NCBI RefSeq assembly: GCF_000003605.2
Contig: NW_003106598.1
Span: forward strand, 289,321 to 325,561
Direction: 5' to 3'
Length of the DNA stretch: 36,241 bases
Origin: Saccoglossus kowalevskii
Taxonomy: Eukaryota > Hemichordata > Enteropneusta > Harrimaniidae
The notes below the pieces were generated by a model that made no database searches, was not told where the DNA came from, and was given only the letters and a program-made list of their open reading frames with translations. Below are positions 18,792-30,606 of the stretch, in pieces (positions within the stretch are counted from its first letter, which is position 1; each line of letters opens with the position of its first letter). Both the position numbers and the translations under genes were made by a program.

Positions 18792-20137
18792 GATGTTAAA
18801 ATTTGCATATAACATTAGCGCGTAACAAAGATTGTGATAAAGGAAAGAGTGGTATAAACAGAGATCAGTGATTATTTGAAATCGATACCAGGAAAAGGGG
18901 AGGGGAAGAATAGATATATAACATTTTATTATTTAATAATTTATTAAAATACATAAGTTTGTCCAACTCCCTGTGGTACTACCTGTACTATTTGTCATGT
19001 GTTAACTCATTGGTCCCCCCAAAAAAATCTTCTCATAAAATTCTTAGTATTAAAAGAACTTGGTTTATTATAAATGTCTTGAGCACATTTTCAAATAATG
19101 ACACACAATGTATAGACCAGTGGTCAATTCCAATAAAAAGACTTAAGAGTTGGCCTTTCTCGTCTCCACTAGTGTATTTTCCATTTCAAAATGTATGAAA
19201 TTTAGTTGAAACATTATTCCAAATTTTAAAACTAAAGAAACAAATTTTATATCAAAATAAACAAATGCCGATAATCTGCGCATCTTTATTTGATCCTAAT
19301 ATGGTAATTATATAATTTGCATATTCATTAATATTATAATTTATTCAAACACGCATTTACACAATACATTTAGTCTTTCAGAAAAAAGATATAAATGTAG
19401 AGTGAAAATAAATCTGCCATTATGTTTCCATAGCAACCACCTGTTAAATAACAAACCCATAAAATACTTGTATATAACTTAATGCATTGCATGCGGTATC
19501 ACTAGATGATATATAATGAAAATAGCAGTGAAAATTAAAGTTTACAGTATTTCCGTAATCAAGAATATATCGATACACAAAAATACACAATATATTGTGT
19601 TTAAATGATAATTCATCCAAAAAGACGTGAATTGAATGGATAAAAAATTAACTATTGAGATACACATTGACATATACCTTATAGTCAAATAATGTATGGG
19701 AGAAAGGTTAGTATGTTTAATACTCAGTGTTTTAACAGTAACTAGGTAATTGTTTCAAAAATCTCACAGTGTACTACAGCCGGAGAAGAACAGAAATTAG
19801 ACTAGCTCTGAGCTGGTTTAAAACTAACCTAACTTGCTTTTAAAACTGCCACAATTGTGTAGAGTACTCTTGAAAACATATCTCATATTAGTAATACGAC
19901 AAAGAATTTTAAAGTTGAAATCATTGATGACAAAGATACTCTCTTTAAAAATTAAAATTTTTTATGAAAAAGCAACGCCACCTGATAGCCAGCTGTGAGG
20001 GAAGGTACAGACAGACAAATGCAGAAGTAGAATATACTGTATTTAAATGAAAATTTATTTCAAATATTTATCTGCATATATGTAAGAGCAATTACTAAAA
20101 ATACTTCCTGATAAAATGAATAAACAAAATTTTGGAC
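18792..20137. other. AT-rich intergenic or 5' intronic stretch
   Basis: No exon, RNA gene or large repeat was recognised. A TGAAAATTAAAGTTTACAGTA block at about 19530-19553 is an end-like fragment of the CTGTAAA element family. Confidence 0.4.
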
Positions 20138-20280
20138 TTAACCCTCTCACCAGCAGGAAATTGTTCTGCACTTTTTTCCTGTATCCTTAAATATTTCTGG
20201 AATGAATCATAATTTTGGAGTCAACAGACAAAATTTTAGTAAATTTTCAGTTTTTGTGTGCAAAACTATAAAAATAAACT
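20138..20280. mobile_element. Fragment of the CACCAG-ended MITE
   Basis: TTAACCCTCTCACCAGCAGG followed by ATTTTGGAGTCAACAGACAA and TTTTAGTAAATTTTCAGTTT matches one half of the copies at 11526 and 35999. Confidence 0.6.
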
Positions 20281-20527
20281 GTCTATTATATCTTTGATCG
20301 TATGTTAATGCATGTCTCGGCATAATGAACTTATGAACAACGCACATACTAGGATTTACAGTGCCTACACATATTAATATATATCTGGTATATATTTATA
20401 CAACACAATAGCTAATAGAATAACAATATATTAATTATCAAATATTATGACAGAACACCATGGCATTACCTTAACGTTTGTTTACACCCTGCACAATTCA
20501 AGGGCTTACCAAAATAAAAACAATATA

Positions 20528-20735
20528 TTGTAGAATACTTTATTTTCGCTTGGAATTTATTTTCGCTATTTTCCCTGAAGGAATGACTCCGTGAAAATAA
20601 AATCCAGCGAATATACTTTTTTTCCTATATTTCACAATAAACTCATCAAAAATCAGTGAAAATAAATTCTAAGCAAAACGCCCAAAAAGCTTTTTCAGCG
20701 AAAATTAATTCCAGCGAAAATAAAGTATTCCACAG
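20528..20735. mobile_element. TA-flanked MITE, copy B
   Basis: 208 bp between TA dinucleotides. TTGTAGAATACTTTATTTTC at the left and AAAATAAAGTATTCCACAG at the right are inverted. The inside shares AAAATCAGTGAAAATAAATT with copies A, C and E. Confidence 0.85.
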
Positions 20736-21329
20736 TATTATAATGCACCGCCATTGCATGAGACATGGCAACATTATTTTAAAACATTAACAATGACATC
20801 AAAGAATATGCACGTATTTCAAATATACATCGAGTTCCGACATCCAGAGTTTCGACTCGCGTGATTTGCACATCAGTCGTTAAATAACATATTAATTTGC
20901 ATATCGCCAAGCAACAAGTATACTTTCACGGGTGCAACAAAGTAAACTGCCGTGATAACTGCCATGATTTCGTCAGATACGATTTACTTATACAGTTATT
21001 CTTAAAAAGCGCTTTACCTTGTTTATATCAGAACTAGATGTTACGTCGTTAAGTACTGGTATAGCGTACGTACAGACACCAACACATGGAGGTCAAACTA
21101 TAAGTTTCTGTTTGAACTACAAAATGTATATCCGAACAGAAACTATAATTAGCCAATAATAGCAAATGACTGACTATTATCATGAAGTTAATCAATCACT
21201 CATGATCAATATGTTTTGATAATAGGGTGTTATAAGAGGTGATAAGCTATATGTATGTAACATTCTGTATCTGCTCTATTAGAAATGTATCTCCAGTAGA
21301 AGTGCTTATATATTATTGCATTTGGTAAT

Positions 21330-21864
21330 CAATTATTAAATATCAATGAAACTAGGGGAACAAAACTGAGAACATACAAATTATTCAAAGTAAGTTATAA
21401 TATGGAAAATTATTTGCAAAACATTTCAAATTTCAGCCTCAGGAAAATGCTTAAAAAATTCGGTCTGAGTGACCACAACTTAGAGATAGAGTTAGGTAGA
21501 AGAACAAAGCCCAAAATAGAATTAGAAAGTAGACACTGTAAAAAATGTAACACTGAAGCATTAGGAGATGAAAAACATATATTTTGTACTGGCTATATAG
21601 AACAAAGAAAAAAACTGTTTGATGAGTGTTCAATAAATATTTACACAATGGATGTGAATTCCATATTTAAAAAGATTATGGAGAATAACATAGCTTCAGG
21701 AAAATACTTAAAGAGCACAATTTTTAAAACCACAGAAAGTAATTAATTTATTTTTATCTCTTTAGTATTGTATGTTTTTTGTATTTCTTTGTATTTATGT
21801 TCCTTACCATACAAAAACCCTCGAAAGGTTTTTAGTAGTGTAATAAAGTTATTATTATTAAATT
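21330..21864 (+). pseudogene. 3' end of a non-LTR retrotransposon (LINE): RT C-terminus plus 3' tail
   Basis: An open frame read from about 21330 to a stop at 21747-21749 gives KLRTYKLFK, then MENYLQNISNFSLRKMLKKF, GLSDHNLEIELGRRTKPKIE, SRHCKKCN, GDEKHIFCTGYIEQRKKLFD. LRTYKLFK, the E-x-YL block, the IE-GR block and the C-x2-C...H...C knuckle are the usual C-terminal end of LINE reverse transcriptases in invertebrates. The catalytic RT and endonuclease parts are absent, so this is a dead 5'-truncated copy. Beyond the stop, an AT-rich 3' UTR ends AATAAAGTTATTATTATTA, a microsatellite tail of LINE type. The upstream junction is approximate. Confidence 0.75.
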
Positions 21865-22366
21865 ACCTCACCTTAGAGGACATAGTTTCAGGTCAAATTG
21901 TGAAAAAATCATGGCGGAAATTGCTTTGGAGTTTGCATTTGATCGAAAAAATTCCATGACTTTGATAATGATAAAGATGTTGTTTTAACTGTTTTCCTAT
22001 ACCCTAATAATTTTTAACCATAAATTTAGATGGTATGTCAATAATAGTTTTTGTGAACATTTTTCTTTCTCCATTGTGAAAATTCTGTGGAAATCAATAT
22101 CGCTGCAATATATTTTGCAATCATGATTTATTTTTAAAAAAAAAAAAACACACAATACTCCTTTTCTTCTGGTGTGGTGAAAAACAATTTTTCATAGATA
22201 ATTGTTCAATGTTAAACAAAACAAAAAGTCTTTATCTTTTTTTTGGTGGCCCTCGTGTATATGCAAATTTACCTTGCTCATAAGATACTCACAAGATTTT
22301 ATGCAAAGTAATCTAGGGAAATAGGGGAAAAAGTTGTCCAAAAACTGAAACAGAAAAAAGAAATTA

Positions 22367-22575
22367 CTGTAAAATACTTTATTTTCACTTGGAATTAATT
22401 TTCTCTATTTTCGCTGAAGGAATGATTCAGTGAAAATAAAATCCAGTGAATATACTATTTTTCCTATCTTTTCAACATTCAACTGGTCAAAATCAGTGAA
22501 AATAAATTCCATACAAAACACCCCAAAAGTCCTTTCAGCGAAAATTAATTCCAGCTAAAATAAAGTATTGTACAG
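22367..22575. mobile_element. TA-flanked MITE, copy C
   Basis: 209 bp between TA dinucleotides. CTGTAAAATACTTTATTTTC and AAAATAAAGTATTGTACAG are inverted ends, with an inside like copies A, B and E. Confidence 0.85.
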
Positions 22576-23444
22576 TAGATGTAGGGGGCAATAGTGTAGG
22601 AAATTTCCTGCATAATTACCAGGCATTATTTTATTACATTTTTATTTGTGTATATCTGAACGTTTTAGTATAATTGTAATGTTAGTCTAAGAATTTTATC
22701 TATGCAAGCGATGATATTTCAAACTTTTGTATAAATTATCACTTCAGATGCACTGTCATTTACATAAATGAATATGCTAATAATGAATACAGTATATAGA
22801 TTAGGTCACCAAACAAAGCTCCTTATAAGGAAATACATAATTAAGTAGCTTATAGCCACATGTTACAAAACCTATCAATAACAAATGACCTCTGTTGCCC
22901 TTTTCATCATTATTTTCAAGTAAAAAACATTGAATTTCCCAGTAAAACCTTACACTTAAAAAAGACAAAATATGGGAGATAAAAACTGACATTTTCAAAT
23001 TAATTGGACAAATTAAACAATTGAAATAATGGAATATATTAAGCATGATCAACTCGGAACTTTGTATTTACGGACTTGCTGAAAATGTGACCATTACTTC
23101 ACTGCAACCAACTGACAATACAATAAGGTGATACAGGATAATTGATGAGGAGTCTGCCAGTGTGTGGAACACTGGTACTTAAAGCTTTCAGCCTCCAGAA
23201 ATCCGTGTGAACAATTCTAGTTGGTTTTCAGCCTAAAAAATGATATATCGGTATTCCTGAGAACATTGATACTCATGCACTTACATGACCTAAACGCTGG
23301 GCAGATACAGACTGTTGCCTTAGTAAGGTCAATTGTTACAATGAAAGTGTTTCATATAACGCCACACACCCAGATACATTCAGAGAATTTTGGTGGAAAC
23401 ATTTTTAAGATTTGAAATTGTCATTTGCAAACATTTTACAGCTA
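22576..23444. other. Non-coding AT-rich stretch
   Basis: Short open frames on both strands (for example 22801-23052 minus, 23221-23415 plus) lack homology or splice context. Nothing supported. Confidence 0.4.
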
Positions 23445-23551
23445 CTGTAGAATACTTTATTTTAGCTGGAATTAATTTTCGCTTAACTAATTAACTTTTT
23501 GAGTGTTTTATATATCATCATCCCTTCCGTGGAAAATAAAGTATTTTACAG
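23445..23551. mobile_element. TA-flanked MITE, internally deleted copy D
   Basis: 107 bp between TA dinucleotides with CTGTAGAATACTTTATTTTA and AAAATAAAGTATTTTACAG ends. About half the usual length; the middle is missing or replaced. Confidence 0.75.
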
Positions 23552-24412
23552 TAATCAGCATGCATGTGTTTGTGAAGACTTGTGACTTGTTGAAAAAAAA
23601 AAGTATGAAAATTCCTCATGGCAGAAAGGTACAGTTCATGGGAATTTTTTATTTGCGTCTGAGTTGAATATATATATATAGAAATAACAAAATGACAAAA
23701 CAAACCGGCTTTTCGTCAGTTGGTAATTGATATAGATATAGACATGAATGATTGGACGTATACATTTTTGGGAATACGGTTATAGATCCAGTACGAATTA
23801 GAAAGACTTTAATCAGATTTAATCAGATTGGGCTTACATGCACTTCTAATAGAACAAATAAGGTAGTTGCTTTTTCTTACTTTTTTAAAACCTGTAATAC
23901 CGCTGATAAACCCAGTTTCATGTGGAACTTGAAGGCAACTTAAGAGATGTCTACAAAAATTAGTGAAGAAATCAATCAAGCAAACTGACCATTTTTCATA
24001 CATTTGTAATTAACAACATTAAAATAATGATTTACAGGGAATTATCAGTGAATTTAAGAAGAATTAAGAGAAGTGACTTAGATCAAACAAATAATCAAGA
24101 AAAGCACAAATTCAAGGTGGATTCAGTCACTAACCAATAGAAAAGAAACAATCAGTAACTTATTCTCATACTGGGCAAGATTACGACACGACAATTAAAG
24201 TTTCAATACTAACCATAATATCCCTAAAAAATGAAACTGAACTAAATGGAAAAGGACAGTGGAAAGGTATGATAAGACAAGACTGCAAAATTGCAAGACT
24301 GGAAAAACAACCCAAACAAAGACAATGACCAAAATATTAACAATCAACTTAAAAATAATTTACACTATCTGAAATCAATTGAAAAATTAAAATTAGGAGA
24401 ACAATTACTAAA
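23552..24412. other. Non-coding stretch with A-rich, possibly decayed ORF sequence
   Basis: 23900-24410 is strongly A-rich on the plus strand with broken frames (for example a translation containing NNQLKNNLHYLKSIEKLKLG just before 24413). It may be a decayed retroelement, but no motif is secure. Confidence 0.3.
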
Positions 24413-25537
24413 TTAAGGTAGCGGGACTATTATTTGCATACTTGTTTTCATCTTCTAATTGTGACTAAATGACTACAAATAGACCCAGGAAAGTATACAT
24501 TTTTAGAATCGCCAGACTTCAAGCTTTTCACAAGTGTATTTTGCATGCCCGTATCTGCATTCTACGACGCGTTACTCAATCAAAGGTGAAAAATTACTTT
24601 TTCTGTAAAAAAAATAATTACGCATTTATGCTGACGGTAAGAAGTATTTTTTTCACTTTTCCTAGTTGTTCAATAGTCTCAATAGTCTGGTAAATTGAAT
24701 GTGTCTGGTCAGTTTTATTCAAGCAACGCGTTTTAAAAAATAGTATGCTGAATTTCAATTACTGTTTTAGTCGCATTGCCCCCAACTCAAACCACAACTC
24801 GTTGGTAAATAATCGATGAAATAGTTTGTCTGGACACATTCAAGTTCCTCTCATTGTCACCTTAAAGCTGTGAAAATTTGGTGTTAATCTGACGACGATA
24901 AGTATACGTTATTTTTTATTAAAGACCTTGTATTTTGAAAAACATAAACTCCTAGAAAACGTCCATGAAGTAACAGCAAAGATTTTTAAGCTTGTTTATC
25001 GGCACAATCAATTTGTTTTCCCATCAAGGTCTGTTTTAACATGTGTAGGGACATCCAAATGTGTAAGGCTATTGGAAACCAAAAAATAAAGGAATGGGAT
25101 AGCTATATTTGGATAAATTCGGCATATGAAAACACCAAAATCAATGATTTTTTTCAGTGGCTGTGTGACTTGTGTCTGACACATTCATATGCAAATGACT
25201 AATCTGTGAAACAAACAGGGGCGGAGACAAACCACTCAAATGTTTGGAAACACTCATTGTGTGTCAGATAACTACTGATAACACATCCTAACATTGCTTT
25301 GTCTTGAGTTTATCTTTGAAACTTATAGGCACACAGATTAAACCTGTGTTGTTGATTTTGGAAAACACTACTGAGGCTGCCTTGCTTTCCTTCAGAAAAT
25401 CTACATTTTAACCAACTTACATGACATTCTATGTTATGTTAACTTTATCATATGAAAGTTTATAGTGCATTTCATCAATTAATAAATAAATGTGAAAATC
25501 GTAATTTTCAACACAAATAATAGTTTCGCTACCTTAA
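24413..25537. mobile_element. 1.1 kb TTAA-flanked element with about 20-bp terminal inverted repeats
   Basis: TTAA|GGTAGCGGGACTATTATTTG at the left and CAAATAATAGTTTCGCTACC|TTAA at the right are inverted with two mismatches. Perfect TTAA borders suggest piggyBac-like target duplication. The inside has no transposase frame, so it is non-autonomous. A subterminal inverted pair TTGAATGTGTC / GACACATTCAA lies at about 24696 and 24833. TTAAGGTAGCG at 3984 may be an end of a relative. Confidence 0.75.
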
Positions 25538-25872
25538 GATAATTTATCACTTGAACCAAGGGTGTTACAAGCATATCTTTCTCAATGAGATGGCCTGTAA
25601 GTTGTGCGACAAAAATAAAATTGGCAATGAAAACCATTATTGCTCAAATGCAAAGATTTCACATACAGACATTTTTTTCGCAATTTTTTTTTTTCTTTTT
25701 TAAATTTGATAAACTTAATCAAGAATGCATATATTAATTAAATAAATGAATAAAATAAATAAATGAATATATGAATGAATATAAAAAAAATAGTTCTATG
25801 GAAGTTATACAGTGATACTTTCTCGCATAGAAATGCGTCACTTCGGATTCCGTAGTGCGTGAGTTCACTTAC

Positions 25873-25950
25873 GATATCTTCCTGCGTCGTGACAATCGAA
25901 GTGGCGGTAAGAAAAGCAATCAAAGAACACCTGTTGACTTTTCGACACAC
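25873..25950 (-). other. Possible minus-strand leader exon (5' UTR of the RhoGEF gene?)
   Basis: On the minus strand GATATC|GTAAGTG (donor at 25872-25871) is a perfect extended donor. The first coding exon of the RhoGEF has an acceptor at 17403-17402, so at least one upstream leader exon is needed. The position is 0.75 kb from the plus-strand candidate first exon. An ATG at 25950 opens a 27-codon frame up to the donor but shows no similarity. This is inference only, and the right-hand boundary is arbitrary. Confidence 0.2.
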
Positions 25951-26181
25951 CCATAATTTCTTACAAGTTTATATAGACTGTAAAACAGCATGTGTCTCGC
26001 GGATTACAATACACAACATAGAAAAAATAATCATATCGAGTGACAATGAAACACAATATTATTGTTCAAAGTGAAACTTACAGAAATCCATGAGACGGGG
26101 TCTTCAAGATTAAAAATGAAATGGACTACAGTGTCAGGTTACTCGCGCGAAGTGTTTACACCATATAATAACTGGTTTACG

Positions 26182-26189
26182 TGACGTCT
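26182..26189. promoter_or_regulatory. CRE-like site TGACGTCT
   Basis: TGACGTCT matches the CREB/ATF palindrome at 7 of 8 positions, in the candidate divergent promoter zone. Weak alone. Confidence 0.25.
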
Positions 26190-26592
26190 TGGTTTGTTTT
26201 ATCAACATGATGACATCATTCGTTACTTTATTATCTTCAATATCCGGTATTCCAAGAGACGTACTACGAATACTAGTAGACGTGTTTGCGAAAGTACGCT
26301 CTGTTGACACTCGGGTCGCGGGAACTAAAAAATGTTACACTCTTATTCTAACGCTGGTGGCGATATACTGTGGGGTCGAATGATTTTGTATGTAATCAGT
26401 TGGTGTTTTTATTTCCAGGGTTGAAGTATTACGCAAACTCAGTCATGTGATGCAGTTTTCACACAATGTGAAACGAAACAACATCCCATATATTTTGTTT
26501 TTACTTACAAAGAATTCAAAACACTGAATGTTTGTAAGAAACACCGTTTTTCGTGTTACGAGAGTACATTGCGAGATTTTATTTGGTTAATC

Positions 26593-26604
26593 TGCGCATG
26601 CCCA
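26593..26604. promoter_or_regulatory. NRF1-like site TGCGCATGCCCA
   Basis: One mismatch to the NRF1 consensus YGCGCATGCGCR. It lies about 140 bases upstream of the candidate first-exon donor at 26745. Confidence 0.35.
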
Positions 26605-26629
26605 GAGTACATTCAAAGTATACAATGGC

Positions 26630-26744
26630 GCTAAAGTTTACGTTGGAATTCCGATCATGAATTGTATATCTGTTTTATTGAGGTTCGCATGACATTGACA
26701 ACGATTTCACATCTGGGCAGGAAGACACACTAAGTTATACTACG
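26630..26744 (+). promoter_or_regulatory. Candidate promoter and non-coding first exon of the CCDC150-like gene
   Basis: A consensus donor ACG|GTAAGT lies at 26745. It ends a relatively GC-richer stretch that has no long open frame. About 140 bases upstream is TGCGCATGCCCA (26593-26604), one base off the NRF1 palindrome that is common in CpG-type promoters. The only coding start of the gene (33202) sits just inside an exon with a clear acceptor, so an upstream 5' UTR exon must exist; this is the best candidate by eye. The start position is arbitrary. Confidence 0.35.
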
Positions 26745-28310
26745 GTAAGTCATCGAGTGCTACTATTACGTTTCCCAGTTGGTCGTTAAAGTTTACAGTA
26801 AGAATATTTGTCAACTTGAACACCTGGCTTGAACATGTTCGAGCCGGTCAGCTGTTACTTGTCGTGTAACTCGCTGCAGTGCCAGTGATTGTTGAACCAT
26901 AAGTCCGGGAATACATGTATTTTCAATTCGTATCCACGCATTTTCGAAATTAAGTACATGAGATTCAGTATATCAAGTGTTATACCAAGGCTATCTACAG
27001 ACGTCTTGCATTAAAGTACGAAGTAATCTTACTATCTGTGCACAGTCCCTCTATCATGAGGGACTGCGATAGGAGGTAATACTACTTGATTACATCAACA
27101 AAATTGCCATAACGTACGATTAAATACGATTAAGTGAAACAAGTTTGTACGTACCTGTATGTTGTCATTTATTCACTTTCATATATAAATGTACCTGAAT
27201 TAATTCTTAGATAAGACATGGTAAATAATGTTTTTCCTTCACTTAGGTATGAGCATGGAACTATAAACCCCATAGTTCCATGGTATGAGCTAGATTTCTT
27301 GTTTCATGACATTGCTTTTTTTTTTATTTTCTCTATTGAATGTGTGTGGGATTTTTTTGTTTTTCAAAAATTGTTTGTACACATTTCAAAATCAACCATC
27401 TGTCTCAATTACTATTGTACAGCATTCTTTACACATTACAATTGAATGTACAGATACAGATTCTGAAATTGTCTTTTTGAAATATTGTCACTGTTATTTA
27501 TTAAAAAAAAATGTTTGTAACTAGATTATCTCCTAATGGGCTTTCTCAGCTCACCGAGTTTATGTTCACTTAGTGAAATAACAGGAAAACAACAAATACA
27601 GATCTAATCACATACTTTAGGACTCAACTTGTCAGCACCATCACCTCAATTGGAATTCAACCATTATCCTGCAAATCATAGAGGGTGTGTCGTTGTCTTG
27701 TGCAACTCTTTCTACAAACATATTGAGAAGTGGGTACATATAGGTTACTTTATTTATGACAAATCATTTAATGGTTAACACTTTTATTGGTTCATAGAAA
27801 AATGTTATAATTAGTAAGAAAAAAAGACTAAATGTCATGGAAATGAGACATTTGTCACAGTCAAAATTGTACTAGGTTCTAAGAGATGCAGTAACACAAA
27901 TACTTTTGAGAATTTTTTTTCTTCACAAATTACCGGCACAGTAGCGAATCGTGAAAATTCATACTTGCGATCTGTTTACAGTAGTTTGAACTTCTAGATA
28001 TTACAAGTGTAAATTATTCGTGTTAGAATCTTATTCATTCAATCCTACACAATTGTATTGCTTCTGTAATCAACTGTCATTGGTTAACTTTTTTTTATAA
28101 AATCTAAAACAGACATGTACTGACAGCACTATACTTGTATAAGTACTTGATTGTGTACATGTAAGTGACGGGAAACCAGATACAGTGAGTCTGGTGTAAC
28201 TTAACTTTTCAAACTTGCTATCAGCTGACGTTGCCTTCTCATACAAAACATAGTTTTTAAAGTAAGAACCATTGTTATCAATAGTTCCACCATTCTTTGT
28301 ACCTGGGTAG
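26745..28310. other. Presumed first intron of the CCDC150-like gene, no exon seen
   Basis: AT-rich with T-runs and short random frames. No acceptor-exon-donor set with coding sense was found. Confidence 0.35.
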
Positions 28311-28312
28311 TA

Positions 28313-28492
28313 CCGTAAAACCTGTATTAGAAGCCGCATCCCTAATAGAAGTCGCATCCATTCTATTTGAATAATTGAGAACCAAAAATTCATCATTTCT
28401 CATATGTGTAGATGCTCTAATAGAAGCCGCATCCCCTCTGTTGCATTGTACCATTTTAATAGAAGCCGCGGCTTCTAATACAGATTTTACAG
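28313..28492. mobile_element. TA-flanked MITE with TATTAGAAGCCGC arms
   Basis: TA|CCGTAAAACCTGTATTAGAAGCCGC at the left is mirrored by GCGGCTTCTAATACAGATTTTACAG|TA at the right. The inside repeats TCTAATAGAAGCCGCATCCC. Fragments of the same motif (CTCTATTAGAA then CCAGTAGAAGTG) occur at 21275 and 35738. Confidence 0.8.
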
Positions 28493-28961
28493 TACTTACC
28501 TGAGGTACTCATATGAGACATATTTAGGTATTAGTCGATTACTCGTCACCTTTTAGATATTTGTCAGTTTTTAAAGCAGACTAAGCTGGCTATATTTCAG
28601 TGTAAAGCAAACTAAATGTTAAGTTACGCTCTGACTGTACTGTAGCTGTACTTTCTATGGCTGTCTACCTTATTCAGTTGTAAACAGTTATTCATGTATT
28701 TGTGGTAACGCTGTTGATGTGATGGAATCGTAGTATGAACACTTACTCTCTAAAAAAAAACACACCCTGTCATGATTGGTGTTGCATTTCCCCCTCAGAA
28801 AGAGCACTGTACTACATGTATATTTTTTGCTGTAACTTGTTTTCATCGAAGACTTCATTGTGGTATGTGATTTAGTTTCCCCCGAGTGGTGACGGGTTAC
28901 ACTTGTACTTACAAAATAAACATGTAGAGGCATATGTATTTCTACCGGGTTACATACTTTG

Positions 28962-28988
28962 TCCCTCCCTCCCTCCCTCCCTCCCTCA
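28962..28988. repeat. (CCCT)n microsatellite
   Basis: About six CCCT units, a polypyrimidine stretch. Confidence 0.9.
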
Positions 28989-30419
28989 TGAAAATAATTC
29001 AATTTACAATACATGTATGTCATTTATTTTGTTTCACTTATAATTATTTTCAACATAAAGGAAAACTATTTCATTTTTACAGAGTTTCTCTGAATACAAT
29101 AGATTTGACTAAAGTTTGCAAAAATCATTTTTGCTGCTACATGTACATTTTTTGGCAATTTAAAATGATGAATTTTCAGGAAGCCACTCAGACTGGGTAA
29201 AGTATTCACAATTGCAATATTCTGGATTTTACCCTCCCCCCTCCCAAAAAACCAAAACAAAACAAAAAAAGCTTAAAATTCGTGAACATTGGTCTCTTCA
29301 TAATATAGTGGTTTACATATATCTCTGGAAATTGACAATGTAGACAGGTCTCTAACCGATTTGATGGGCACACCTCACACTTAATAATAGTAGTGATGTC
29401 TGTATTGTACAAGACTGTCACTTTATTCTCCATCTAATTACAGGTGTTTATATAAACAGTTGTTAGTATAATAGTCAAAGGTTCAACTGAACATTAGTGG
29501 GAACCACACCATAACATGACAAGTTTGTACAAAAATCAAGTTCTGGCAGTCTGCCAATGCATTCATTTGAGGACCTCCTGTACAGGATGGAATAGTATTA
29601 AGTAACCATAGAAACTGTTTAATCTGACAGTTGAATATTTATCTCATTATGTTGCTGTGTGTTACTTTAAGTACAATAGTTTGTTTGTCTTGTATATCAC
29701 GTACACTATGCTTTTATCTGTGTGTGTTGAATTGAGACACAAATACCTTTTTGTGGATTGTTGTCGGAGTTAACCGTCATTTTCTGTAGTGGTTGGTGAA
29801 TGATTTTGTAGAGATTAGCCTCTAATCTGATGTGATCACTTTTTTACAATTGATGGGGGTTAATATTGACTTTTTTTAGAACTCTGCTGACTGAATAATA
29901 ATGAAGTAAGAGTCAACATGGAATAGTCTGCTGTTTACATAGTATCAGAGCATGTACATGTACTTGGTGTTATTTTCACACCGTCATCACTGTCCTTCAC
30001 CATTCAAACTAAAATATACAGTAAATAACAGTACAACAGTCTCTCATGATCAAGTTCAGTACAGTCTTGGCTTAACTTAACTTCCAAGCTGACTACATGT
30101 ATCAGCTGGCTTTATCATAAAGACAATTTTTAAAATGAGTATCATTGCCATCAATATTTTCAACTTGTTCGTTATAGTATTTACCCGTGTTACCAATGGA
30201 AGACATGTTTACGCAGATTACTCTATACAACTTACATCTGTGGCAGTTTTGAAAGCAATTTAATGTCAAGTTACATTCAGACCATACTGTACACTTGGGG
30301 GATTTTCACACCCACACAACTGTTCCTCATCGTCTAAACCAAAATATGCAGCAATAACAGTCTTGTGCGATCAAGTAATTGTCTGTGGATAGAAGAAACC
30401 TAAGTAGACTAGTCTGCCT

Positions 30420-30606
30420 ATTCTCTAAGACAAGCCTACGTCACAAACTGGTCAAAATCCCCCAAACATTGCCAGCAACCAATCACAGACTAGCTTAAAC
30501 AATACATGTAGCTTTCCCTGACGATAATACTTAGCAACGTTATTTCCCCCACGCTAACTTGAAAAATCTTTTGTTTTTGTCTCGTTTCCGGTCTGTCTTA
30601 GAGAAT
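30420..30606. mobile_element. Inverted-repeat element with ATTCTCTAAGACA ends
   Basis: ATTCTCTAAGACA (30420-30432) and TGTCTTAGAGAAT (30594-30606) are perfect inverted copies about 187 bp apart, with partly continuing complementarity (AGCC / GGTC). There is no frame inside, and no clear target duplication. Confidence 0.7.

Larger units (their letters stand above)
28195..30380. repeat. Diverged roughly 325-bp repeats (dispersed/tandem)
   Basis: Blocks at 29975-30065 and 30295-30378 share TTTTCACACC, ACTAAAATATACAG / ACCAAAATATGCAG, ACAGTCT and GATCAAGT. Blocks at 28195-28295 and 30068-30165 share TTAACTT-CAA-CT, ATCAGCTG, AGTTTTTAAA / AATTTTTAAA and CCATTG. They look like old copies of one unit. 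Confidence 0.5.

Noticed and set aside
21451-21648. 65-residue minus-strand frame opposite the LINE fragment
   Set aside because: Antisense of the RT C-terminal frame; no independent support.
23752-24003. Possible GIY-YIG or retroelement protein fragment on either strand (TSNRTNKVV...KTCN)
   Set aside because: Only a faint resemblance to the start of a GIY-YIG domain; the key glycine-tyrosine motifs are absent and frames are short.
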